Source of the DNA: Caulobacter sp. BP25 | GTDB lineage: Bacteria; Pseudomonadota; Alphaproteobacteria; Caulobacterales; Caulobacteraceae | Assembly (NCBI RefSeq): GCF_002737755.1 | Contig: NZ_PEGH01000010.1 | Coordinates: forward strand, 62,001-126,000 | Direction: 5' to 3' | DNA: 64,000 nt | In this document: positions 8,919 to 16,371 of the stretch, one piece after another | Position numbering within the stretch: position 1 is the stretch's first letter | Layout of the letters: each line of letters starts with the position of its first letter | Notes under the pieces: generated by a model | Databases searched by the model: none | Told to the model about the DNA's origin: nothing | The model's input: the letters and a program-made list of their open reading frames with translations, nothing else | Position numbers and translations under genes: made by a program

Positions 8919-10133
8919 TCAGGCTCGGGCGCGCTTAAGCGGCTCGATGACGCCCAGGGCCGCGCCGATTTCGGCGAAGGTCTTGAGGACAGCGTCGATC
9001 TGCTCGTCGGTGTGGGCGGCGCTGACGCTGGCGCGCAGCAGCGGACGGCTGTCCGGCGTGGCGGGCGGCAGGGCCAGGTTCAGGTACACGCCGCCTTGCA
9101 GCAGGGCGTTCCACATGGCGATGGCGCGTTCCTGGTCCGGCATGGTCGTGGCGACCACGGGGCTGGCCGTCGGGCCGGTATGGAAACCTAGCGTCGTCAG
9201 ACCGTCGTACAGGCGCTTGGCGTTGTGGTTCAGGCGGTCGCGCAGTTGCGGCTGCTCGATCATGCGGCGCAGGGCCGTGATGGTCGAGGCCACGACGGCC
9301 GGCGGCAGGGAAGCGGTGAACATGTAGGGGCGGCAGACGACGCGCATGACGTCGAAGTCGTCCATGTTCGAGACGCAGAAGCCGCCGATGGCGCCCAGGC
9401 TCTTGGAGAAGGTGCCGACGATGAAGTCGACGTCCTCTTCCACGCCCGCGGCTTCGGCCAGGCCTCGGCCCGTGGCGCCGAGCACGCCCATCGAGTGCGC
9501 TTCGTCGACCAGCAGGTAGCCGCCCAGCTCGCGCTTCACGGCCGCGATTTCCTTCAGCGGCGCGACGTCGCCGATCATCGAATAGACGCCCTCGACCACG
9601 ATCAGGCGCTCGCCGGGCGCGTCGCCCAGGCGGCGCAGGCGCTTGGCCAGGTCTTCGGGATCGTTGTGGCGGAAGCGGATGACCTCGGCCTGGCCCAGAC
9701 GCGAGGCGTCGTAGATCGAGGCGTGGCTGTCGGCGTCCAGGATCAGGTGGTCGCCGCGACCGACCAGGGTCGACAGCACGCCCAGATTGGCCTGGTAGCC
9801 GGTCGTGAAGACCATGGCGTGCTTACGGCCGTAGAATTTGGCCAGTTCCTGCTCGAGCTCGACGTGAGCTTCGAAGCTTCCGTTGGCGATGCGGGAACCC
9901 GTGGTGCCCGTGCCGCGTTCTTGCACAGCTTTCACCGAAGCGGCGATGGCTTGCTCGTCGAACGTCAGGCCCAGGTAGTTGTTGGTGCCGAGCAGAATGG
10001 TCGGACGACCGTCAACGACGCCTTCAGTCGGCGAATGCACCGCGTCGAAGCGGACCTTGAACGGGTCAGCCCCGGCGTCTTGGATGGCCTTGTACGCATC
10101 GCGATAGGCCAGGTGCTTATCGAATAGCCCCAT
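8919..10133 (-). CDS. spt: Serine palmitoyltransferase
   Basis: The 404-residue PLP enzyme belongs to the alpha-oxoamine synthase family. Visible features are the LGTNNYLGL substrate loop (48-56), the glycine-rich GTGTTGSRIANGS (74-86), VDEAHSMG with the PLP-ring aspartate (209-216) and GTFSKSLGAIGGF with the Schiff-base lysine K244. It condenses serine with an acyl thioester to make 3-keto-sphinganine. It lies 3 bp downstream of acpR, whose product carries the acyl chain, and is followed by a strong terminator. The neighbouring cerS, cerR and aasR genes exclude KBL or BioF as better assignments. Confidence 0.95.
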   Translation of the reverse strand: MGLFDKHLAYRDAYKAIQDAGADPFKVRFDAVHSPTEGVVDGRPTILLGTNNYLGLTFDEQAIAASVKAVQERGTGTTGSRIANGSFEAHVELEQELAKFYGRKHAMVFTTGYQANLGVLSTLVGRGDHLILDADSHASIYDASRLGQAEVIRFRHNDPEDLAKRLRRLGDAPGERLIVVEGVYSMIGDVAPLKEIAAVKRELGGYLLVDEAHSMGVLGATGRGLAEAAGVEEDVDFIVGTFSKSLGAIGGFCVSNMDDFDVMRVVCRPYMFTASLPPAVVASTITALRRMIEQPQLRDRLNHNAKRLYDGLTTLGFHTGPTASPVVATTMPDQERAIAMWNALLQGGVYLNLALPPATPDSRPLLRASVSAAHTDEQIDAVLKTFAEIGAALGVIEPLKRARA

Positions 10134-10136
10134 TAG

Positions 10137-10388
10137 TTAAGCCCTAGTCCGGAGATCGTTGATCAGTTTGGAAAGGTCGCCGGCGGTCTCGACAGAGGCC
10201 AGGCGATCCAGGGGGATGGAGATATCGAAGGTGTCTTCGAGCTCCATGATGATGTTCATGAGGGCCAGGGAGTCCACGGCGAGGTCACGGCCAATATGCG
10301 ACTCTGCGCGAACCTCGACCGGTCGCCCCAGAACCTTGCTCGCCGCTACCCCGATCTCGCGCAGGCTGAGATCCGTCACAGTTTCCAT
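10137..10388 (-). CDS. acpR: Dedicated acyl carrier protein for sphingolipid synthesis
   Basis: The 83-residue acidic protein carries the phosphopantetheine site in DLAVDSLALMNI (Ser40), followed by IIMELEDTFDISIP, the classic ACP helix II region. It is preceded by a GGAGG ribosome site ten bases before the ATG. Position 3 bp before spt and in the same locus as the acyl-ACP synthetase gene matches the Caulobacter system in which this ACP, loaded by AasR, supplies the acyl chain to Spt. Separate from the housekeeping fatty-acid ACP. Confidence 0.92.
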   Translation of the reverse strand: METVTDLSLREIGVAASKVLGRPVEVRAESHIGRDLAVDSLALMNIIMELEDTFDISIPLDRLASVETAGDLSKLINDLRTRA

Positions 10389-10415
10389 TCTAGATCAAAC
10401 CTCCGGGAGCCCCAC

Positions 10416-10468
10416 CCGTGACACTACTGTAACGGCGAGTCTGTCAGATAGCCGCCTCATTTGCGCAA
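10416..10468 (-). promoter_or_regulatory. Putative promoter and operator of acpR-spt
   Basis: On the minus strand TTGCGC (10463-10468) followed by GCTATC (10447-10452) resembles the Caulobacter housekeeping promoter (TTGAC-type box, then GCTANAWC), though the spacing is a little short. Immediately downstream, at 10416-10435, is a 20-bp dyad of the form CCGTnACAnnnnTGTnACGG, lying 28-47 bp before the acpR start codon. A dyad just past the transcription start would suit a repressor. The assignment is by pattern only. Confidence 0.4.
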
Positions 10469-10480
10469 GGCGACGAAATT

Positions 10481-11407
10481 TTAGGGCAGCCAACCCTGTT
10501 TTCGATACCAATCGACGGTGTGAGCAAACCCGTCGAGAAGACCGAATACGCTGGGTACTCTCTCCGCCTTCGGAGCGCTAGATGGGGTCCAATCGGCGTG
10601 AAACAACTCCCGCGCCTTGCCTAAACCGAACACGGTGGGTGTTCGAGTCGCGAAAGACCAAGCATCCACAAGGGCTCCGGCGGCGAGGATACCCGCCCGG
10701 GGAAGCCTTACCAGGCTTGGGTTTCGACCCATGACGGTCGCGGCCGCGCGCATGATTTCCGCCCAGGTGTAACCGTCGCGCCGCACATCCGACAGCTCAA
10801 CAAGGCCAGAGAGCGGGTCTTTGCAGTAGTTCGCAAGCTGCGCCGCCGCGTCATGGACATGGATCATGGCCACTCGCGCCGATGGCGACAGCACGGGCAG
10901 GATAGGGCTCGAAGCGGCCAGCTTGAAGACTTCCAGGGTCTCGGTGTCGCCGGGGCCATAGATCGCTGGCGGGCGGATGATCAGCGCATGGGGCGAGTCG
11001 GCGGACACGGCGTCTTCGCCGGCGCGCTTGCTGGCGGCGTAGTTCGACAGCGCCGGTTCGCGGGCGGCGTAGCTCGAAACGAGGATGAAGCGGGCTCCCG
11101 CCGCGCGGGCGGCGCGGGCGGCGGCCAGGGCGCCGTCGCGATTGACCGCGTTGAAGCCCTCCAGAGAGTTTGCCTTAATCAGGCCGGCCACGTGGACGAC
11201 GACCTCCGCTCCCTGGCTGAGCCGGTCGAGGGCGCCAGGCGTTCTGAGATCACCCGCGATGATCTCGACCTCGAAGTCGCCCCACAACGGATGGATCGGA
11301 TCGCGCCGGACCAGCACGCGTGGCGTCCAGCCGTCTTTCGCCAGGGCGCGGACCAAGTGTCGGCCCAAGAAGCCCGTGGCCCCGGTGACGGCGACGACGC
11401 GTGGCAT
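10481..11407 (-). CDS. cerR: NAD(P)-dependent epimerase/dehydratase family reductase of ceramide synthesis
   Basis: The 308-residue extended SDR starts MPRVVAVTGATGFLGRHL, giving the TGxxGxxG nucleotide-binding motif, and has a YAASK catalytic Tyr-x3-Lys near residue 135 after an upstream VSSYA serine. The gene starts at ATG 11407, overlapping the aasR stop by one base. In Caulobacter CerR reduces the 3-keto group of the ceramide precursor after acylation. The chain ends with DWYRKQGWLP, complete for the family. It lies 92 bp upstream of acpR with a probable internal promoter between them. Confidence 0.9.
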   Translation of the reverse strand: MPRVVAVTGATGFLGRHLVRALAKDGWTPRVLVRRDPIHPLWGDFEVEIIAGDLRTPGALDRLSQGAEVVVHVAGLIKANSLEGFNAVNRDGALAAARAARAAGARFILVSSYAAREPALSNYAASKRAGEDAVSADSPHALIIRPPAIYGPGDTETLEVFKLAASSPILPVLSPSARVAMIHVHDAAAQLANYCKDPLSGLVELSDVRRDGYTWAEIMRAAATVMGRNPSLVRLPRAGILAAGALVDAWSFATRTPTVFGLGKARELFHADWTPSSAPKAERVPSVFGLLDGFAHTVDWYRKQGWLP

Positions 11408-13125
11408 CAGTCGCCGTAGGTCCCGGCCAGATAGGCGGCGCGGGCCTTGGAGCGGCTTAGCTTGCCCGACGAGGTCTGGGGCAGGGCGTGGGCGCCGACC
11501 AGCTTGACCTTGGCGTCGACGCCGTGGCGCGTGCGCAGCAGGGTGGCCACTCGCTCGACAAGGGCGGCGCGGCTGTCTGCGTCGCCGCCGCGAGCCTGCA
11601 CCAGCACCACGATCTGGTCTTCAGGCTCGGCGGGAACGGCGAAGGCGCAGACGTCGCCGCTGCGCAGGCCGTCGATCTCGTGATCGGCCGTCCATTCCAG
11701 GTCCTGCGGCCAGATGTTGCGGCCGTTCAGGATAATCAGGTCCTTGGCGCGGCCGGTGATGACGATCTCGCCTTCGATCTTGAAGCCGATGTCACCGGTG
11801 TCGAGCCAGCCTTCGGCCGACAGCACGCGGGTGGTCTCGTCCGGATTGGCGAAGTAGCCGCTCATTACCGAGGGGCCCTTGGCGAAGATGTGGCCGACGC
11901 CGCGTTCGGGCAGGACCTGGCCGTCCTCGCCGCGCACTTCCAGGAAGTGATCGGGCAGGGCGGGGCCGCAACGGGCGAAGTCGCGGGCGCGTTCGGAGCC
12001 CTCCGGCGCGTCGACGGCCAGGGCGTCGCGCTCTAGGCGCTCGACGTCTAGGGTTTCGGCGCGCAGGCCCTTGCCCAGCGGGGCCATCGACAGGGCCAAG
12101 GTGGCCTCCGCCATGCCGTAGCTGGCCACGAACGCCTTGTCGGAGAAGCCGGCGGGACCGAACGCCTCGACGAAGGCCTTCAGCGGCGGCATGCGGATCA
12201 TGTCGCCGCCCAGGCCGGCGCTGCGCCAGTGCGACAGGTCGTAGGCGTCCAGCGGCTGGCCCTGCACGCGGCGGGCGCACAGTTCGTAGCCGAAGGTCGG
12301 GCTGTAGGCGATGGTGGCCTTGTTGCGACCGATCAGGTCGATCCACAGCAGGGGGCGGCGGACGAAGGCGCCCGTGGGCAGCAGATCGACCGACATCTGG
12401 CAGCTCAGCGGGCTCAGCAGGAAGCCGATCAGGCCCATGTCGTGATAGAGCGGCAGCCATGAGATGGCGCGGTCCGCCGCTTTAACCTGCAGCCCGTCGC
12501 GGGTGATGGCCACGCAGTTGGCCATCAGGGCCTTGTGCAAAACGAGGACGCCGGTCGGGGTTCGAGTGCTGCCCGACGAGAATTGCAGATAGCAGGGATC
12601 TTCCGGCGTGATGGTCGGCAGGGCCGCGCCGCCGTCTTCCGGCAGGTCGGCCAGGACGCCGGCGAAATCCAGGTCCGCGCGTTGGCCGATGTCGGTGACG
12701 AAGTCCTTCAAGCCCACGGGACCGATCAGGATCTTGGCCTTGGCCGAGCGGGCCAGGTTGCTGATCTGCTCGATATAGGCCTCGCGGCCACCCAGCGGGG
12801 TCGGCAGCGCCATGGGCGCGGGCAGCAGGCCGGCGTACTGGCAGGCGAAGAAGGCGCGCACGAAGTCGCCGTCGGTCTCGGCCAGCAAGGCGACGCTGTC
12901 GCCGACCTTGGCGCCGGTCGCCAGCAGGCGCCGCGCCAGGACCAAGGCCTCGTCCCGCAGCTTGGCGTAGGGCAGGGCTTCGACCAACTCGCCGCGCAGC
13001 GAATAGAGGTTGATCCCCGTCTCGCCGGTCGCGGCGAAATCGAGGGCCTGGGTCAGGGTCGGGAAGTCGGCGAACCGAACGGTGCGGTCAGACGCCGTGG
13101 GCGTGATCATACTTGGGGCCTTCAT
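11407..13125 (-). CDS. aasR: Acyl-ACP synthetase / fatty acyl-AMP ligase-like protein
   Basis: The 572-residue ANL-superfamily enzyme has the AMP-binding P-loop YLQFSSGSTRTPTGV near residue 185, SWLPLYHDMGLIGF (motif typical of FAAL-type ligases), ASYGMAEATLALS and the C-terminal DTGDIGFKIEGEIVITGRAKDLIILNGRNIWPQDLE. The FAAL-like sequence fits transfer of the acyl-adenylate to a carrier protein, matching Caulobacter AasR loading AcpR. ATG 13125 is used; an internal ATG at 13110 is possible. The first 38 bp overlap the end of the flippase gene. Confidence 0.9.
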   Translation of the reverse strand: MKAPSMITPTASDRTVRFADFPTLTQALDFAATGETGINLYSLRGELVEALPYAKLRDEALVLARRLLATGAKVGDSVALLAETDGDFVRAFFACQYAGLLPAPMALPTPLGGREAYIEQISNLARSAKAKILIGPVGLKDFVTDIGQRADLDFAGVLADLPEDGGAALPTITPEDPCYLQFSSGSTRTPTGVLVLHKALMANCVAITRDGLQVKAADRAISWLPLYHDMGLIGFLLSPLSCQMSVDLLPTGAFVRRPLLWIDLIGRNKATIAYSPTFGYELCARRVQGQPLDAYDLSHWRSAGLGGDMIRMPPLKAFVEAFGPAGFSDKAFVASYGMAEATLALSMAPLGKGLRAETLDVERLERDALAVDAPEGSERARDFARCGPALPDHFLEVRGEDGQVLPERGVGHIFAKGPSVMSGYFANPDETTRVLSAEGWLDTGDIGFKIEGEIVITGRAKDLIILNGRNIWPQDLEWTADHEIDGLRSGDVCAFAVPAEPEDQIVVLVQARGGDADSRAALVERVATLLRTRHGVDAKVKLVGAHALPQTSSGKLSRSKARAAYLAGTYGD

Positions 13126-14467
13126 CGTCTTTCGTCGTGCGTGCGGAGTCGTCCTCCGCCGCGAGTCGGGCGAGCCTACGGCGCGCCATCAAATACATGC
13201 CGATGGCCATCGCCAAGGCGGATGCGACCAAGGCCGCGCCCGCGCCGGTCAGGCCGAAGCGCTGGATAAGCGGAACAAGGGCGGCGAAATAGCAGATCAC
13301 GACCACAAGCCGAACCATTAACGCGGCGCCGGCGGCGCGCATCGAAACCAGCATGGGCTCCAGGGGCAGGGTCATGACCCCAATGGCGGCGGCGGCCACC
13401 TGCCAGTTCATGACCCCGGCGGCCGGGCCGAAGGCGGGGCCCATGACGGTCTCCAGGATCCAGCGGCCCGCCAGCAAGCTGACCAACAACAGGACGCCAG
13501 CAGCCGCGCCGCCGATCAGAGCGATCTGGATCGCCAGCTTGGTCATGGCTTGCTGGCCGCCGGATGCGCGCATCTTGGCCAGTTCCGGATACAGCGCCGG
13601 CACCATCAGCCGCGCGGGCTTGGCCATGCCGTCGGCGACCTGCTTGCCGATGCGCCAGAACGCCGCTTGTGCGGGACCCAAGAGAGCGCCGACCGCCATG
13701 GTCAGCACATGGGTGAAGCCGACATCCAGGGTGCTCGAGAAGTTCGTAGCCAGGGCGAAGCGCCAGACGCCGGGAAGGTCGCGGCTGGTCGGTCCCAGAA
13801 GGGTGAAGCCCTTCAGCAGGCCCCGGCGGTTCAGATCCCAGATGGCGATCGAGGCGACGTAAAAGAACGAGGCGAAGGTTCCGGCCGCCCAGGCCAGCAG
13901 AAAGTACTGGATCGGCGCCTGGGTCACCGCGCAGATCGCGCAGCCTACCATCCGCACGAAAGAACTGATCGCCTGCTCGGCGGCCAGGAACCGGAAGCGG
14001 TCGAACAGCCGCAGCAGTCCCACGCCCGTGGCCGAGGTCATCACCGCGATCGAGAGCGCGTAGAGCGCGCCGTAGCCGCTCATGCCCTCGGGCCAGCTCA
14101 GCTCCTGCCAGAAGAACCAGGCGCCGGCGACGCCCAGGCTTATGCCCAGCACCGCGCTGATGCCGTCCAGCAGCAACGACAGGCGCAGCACTTGCTGGAA
14201 CTTCACGCGCTCGCCGGCCATCAGCGGACCTGTCCCGTAGGTCAGGACGGTCTGCCAGGACTGAAAGTGCGCCACCTCGCCCAGGAACTGCGCGAAGGCG
14301 TTGATCAGCACCAGAACGCCCATCGCTTCCTTGCCGAGGCTGCGAGCAGTCAGGGCGATATAGGCCAGGCCCACGACGGCGTTGACGACCCTGCCGCTAA
14401 GCAACTGCCCCGCATTGGCCAGGACGCGCTTGATCGGAGAGACCTCCTGGTCCGGCTCGATGGTCAC
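13088..14467 (-). CDS. MOP/Wzx-like lipid flippase
   Basis: The 459-residue protein is largely hydrophobic with about a dozen membrane segments. It opens with VLANAGQLLSGRVVNAVVGLAYIALTARSLG, typical of polysaccharide flippases of the MOP superfamily, and ends in a charged tail (RRRLARLAAEDDSARTTKDDEG). Such proteins flip undecaprenyl- or lipid-linked substrates across the inner membrane. Its ATG overlaps the preceding gene's stop and its 3' end overlaps aasR, so it is embedded in the sphingolipid unit. A role in flipping ceramide or a headgroup donor is inferred from this setting. Confidence 0.8.
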   Translation of the reverse strand: MTIEPDQEVSPIKRVLANAGQLLSGRVVNAVVGLAYIALTARSLGKEAMGVLVLINAFAQFLGEVAHFQSWQTVLTYGTGPLMAGERVKFQQVLRLSLLLDGISAVLGISLGVAGAWFFWQELSWPEGMSGYGALYALSIAVMTSATGVGLLRLFDRFRFLAAEQAISSFVRMVGCAICAVTQAPIQYFLLAWAAGTFASFFYVASIAIWDLNRRGLLKGFTLLGPTSRDLPGVWRFALATNFSSTLDVGFTHVLTMAVGALLGPAQAAFWRIGKQVADGMAKPARLMVPALYPELAKMRASGGQQAMTKLAIQIALIGGAAAGVLLLVSLLAGRWILETVMGPAFGPAAGVMNWQVAAAAIGVMTLPLEPMLVSMRAAGAALMVRLVVVICYFAALVPLIQRFGLTGAGAALVASALAMAIGMYLMARRRLARLAAEDDSARTTKDDEGPKYDHAHGV

Positions 14468-15588
14468 GCGTGCGGCTCCAGCCGCTCCGCGATCGCCCGG
14501 GCGGCGCGCAGCGACGACGGCTCCTCGGTGATATCGAACGTCTCGGCGATGCCCTCGGCCTGGATGGGGCGGAAATCGGCATGGGTTGCGAGCGCGCGAT
14601 CGACGGCGTCGGGAAGGGCTTCCACGTCGTCCAGAACCGGCCCGAACAGCCAGTGGTGGAAGCTGGGATCACCGCGCCAGGCCGCGCCGCTGGCGTTGAG
14701 GAAAAGGCAGGGCTTGGGCGTGCGCAGGAACTCGTAGATCTGGCTGGAGACGTCTCCCAGATAGAGGTCAGCCGCGCGCGTGTAGGTCATGTCCGCCGCC
14801 GCCGGGCCGCCGAGATCGACGTGGATGCGAGGGTGCTCGGCGAAGCGCTCGAAGGCGGCGCGTTCGTCGCTGGAGGCGGTTTCGAACAGGCGGATATGGG
14901 GCGAGAAGATCAGGTTGTGGCGATCGCCGCGGGCGAAGGCTTCCAGCACTTCCCAGCCCCACTTCGGCCAGGAGCTGAGCTCTGGGTGGAAGTGCGGGTT
15001 GTACAGCACCACGGGGCCAGGGCGCTCGAAGCGCGGCTCTGGGCGCCGAGGCAGGGCGTCCACCAGGTCGAACTTCGGATAGCCGACCATGGCGCAGTTC
15101 TCGGGCTTGACCCAGCCTTCGCCGATCATCCGGTCGCGCTGTTTGGGTCCCGCCGCCATGACGAGGTTGAACACGCGAAGGCGCGGCTCGAACGGACCTT
15201 CGCGGTCGCCGGCGCCATGCTGGGTGTAGACGAGGGCGGGATGGCGAATGCCCAGCTTGCGCAGAAGGGCGGTGGTCCGCTCCGGCGTAATGACAGCATC
15301 GTAGCGCCCTAGCCTCAGGGCGTTGGCGATCAGCATCGGCGCCTTGGGTGGCGCGCCGCCGCCGCCGAACCGGCGCATCCAGGCCGGCGGCAGAAGGACA
15401 AGTTCAATCGGCGCCCCGCCAAGCTCCGCGAGCAGGCCTGAAACGTAGTCGAGCAGCTCGGGGGTGGTCGCGGCGATCTCGACCTTCAGCTCAGGCCAGC
15501 CGCGCGCCATGGCGACGGCCACCGACAGGCTGTGCCAGACCTGATGGTGTTGGGCGATATAGAGGAAGCAGACGCGTTTTTTGGCCAC
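14464..15588 (-). CDS. CDP-glycerol glycerophosphotransferase-like protein
   Basis: The 374-residue protein has a GT-B-like layout. The N-terminal MAKKRVCFLYIAQHHQVWHSL, the central VYTQHGAGDREGPF and C-terminal DLYLGDVSSQIYEFLRTPKPCLFLN match the TagB/TagF-like glycerophosphotransferase family, which uses CDP-glycerol or similar donors. In a locus that makes phosphoglycerate-headed ceramides, a transferase adding or extending a phosphoglycerate unit is attractive, but only the family is supported. Its stop overlaps the flippase start, and it starts one base after the LptC-like gene ends. Confidence 0.8.
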   Translation of the reverse strand: MAKKRVCFLYIAQHHQVWHSLSVAVAMARGWPELKVEIAATTPELLDYVSGLLAELGGAPIELVLLPPAWMRRFGGGGAPPKAPMLIANALRLGRYDAVITPERTTALLRKLGIRHPALVYTQHGAGDREGPFEPRLRVFNLVMAAGPKQRDRMIGEGWVKPENCAMVGYPKFDLVDALPRRPEPRFERPGPVVLYNPHFHPELSSWPKWGWEVLEAFARGDRHNLIFSPHIRLFETASSDERAAFERFAEHPRIHVDLGGPAAADMTYTRAADLYLGDVSSQIYEFLRTPKPCLFLNASGAAWRGDPSFHHWLFGPVLDDVEALPDAVDRALATHADFRPIQAEGIAETFDITEEPSSLRAARAIAERLEPHA

Positions 15589-15589
15589 G

Positions 15590-16228
15590 TCAGGGACGCG
15601 GCTCCAGGCGGGTGCGGACTCCGCCCTTCAGAATGACCCGGTCGCCCTTATCGGTGACGCTGTAGGCGTTGGCTCGGGTGCTGGCGTTGGGGCCCTGGCC
15701 CGCGACGCCGGCGTCTCCGCTGACTTCGCCGGTCCGCATGTCGATCAGGGCCTGAGGCGCGTCGAACTCATAGCCCTCGCCGCTGGTGATCTTCACGTCT
15801 TGTGTCAGTAGCAAGGTGCGTGCGGCCTCGCGGTAGACACCGCTCTTGGCGGTCGCCTGACTGGAGTCCGGCTGGCCGTAACCACGGACGAGCGTGGGGG
15901 CGCTGAGGCGGACCAGATCCGCGTCTTCGGAGTCGCGCTCGGCGCGCTCGGCGGTGATCAGAAACGGGCGGCCGTCCTTCAGCACGCCCGTGAAGCGGGG
16001 CTTCTCGAGCAGAAGAGGCGTCGAGGCCGCCTGAGTTTGCAGCTTGCTTGAGGCCAGGCTGCGCCAGGAGGCTTGCCCCACGACCGCCGCGCCGATGACG
16101 GTCGCGAAAATCGCCAGACCCAGACGCAGGCGACGGACCGGCGCCCGGCGCCGGTTGCGGGCCCGTTCTGCGGCGCTGAGCATTGGGATGGCGGCGGAGC
16201 CGTCGGTCTGGGTGAGCATTTCGGCCAT
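15590..16228 (-). CDS. LptC-like bitopic membrane protein
   Basis: The 212-residue protein has an arginine-rich cytoplasmic N-terminus, one membrane segment at about 34-52 (LRLGLAIFATVIGAAVVGQA) and a periplasmic beta-rich domain whose LLLEKPRFTGVLKDGRPFLITAERA and DAPQALIDMRTGEVSGD stretches match LptC/YrbK. LptC docks on LptFG and passes lipid to LptA. It heads the minus-strand series that ends at spt, so LptF-, LptG- and LptC-like proteins are all encoded here. I infer a dedicated sphingolipid export complex. No LptA- or LptB-like gene is seen nearby. Confidence 0.85.
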   Translation of the reverse strand: MAEMLTQTDGSAAIPMLSAAERARNRRRAPVRRLRLGLAIFATVIGAAVVGQASWRSLASSKLQTQAASTPLLLEKPRFTGVLKDGRPFLITAERAERDSEDADLVRLSAPTLVRGYGQPDSSQATAKSGVYREAARTLLLTQDVKITSGEGYEFDAPQALIDMRTGEVSGDAGVAGQGPNASTRANAYSVTDKGDRVILKGGVRTRLEPRP

Positions 16229-16317
16229 GGATAGTCCTACGCCGCCGTTCGCCCAAGACCTTTGTTTCCGGTTCGCCCGGTTGCCTCCGCGCGCGCGATC
16301 GCTGAAAGCGATCTATC

Positions 16318-16339
16318 GACACTTATTGTGTCACTATAT
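16318..16339 (+). promoter_or_regulatory. Putative TetR operator and -10 region upstream of the sulfatase
   Basis: GACACTTATTGTGTC is a perfect GACAC-N5-GTGTC dyad, directly followed by ACTATATAAG, which could supply a -10 element. The same dyad type and the same trailing TGTCACTATAT recur at 20402-20424 before the TetR gene. The site is 33-54 bp before the sulfatase ATG. The shared site suggests that the TetR protein encoded at 20508-21131 controls both promoters. Confidence 0.6.
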
Positions 16340-16371
16340 AAGCTGGTCGCCGCGAGCGAGGGAAGGCGAGT

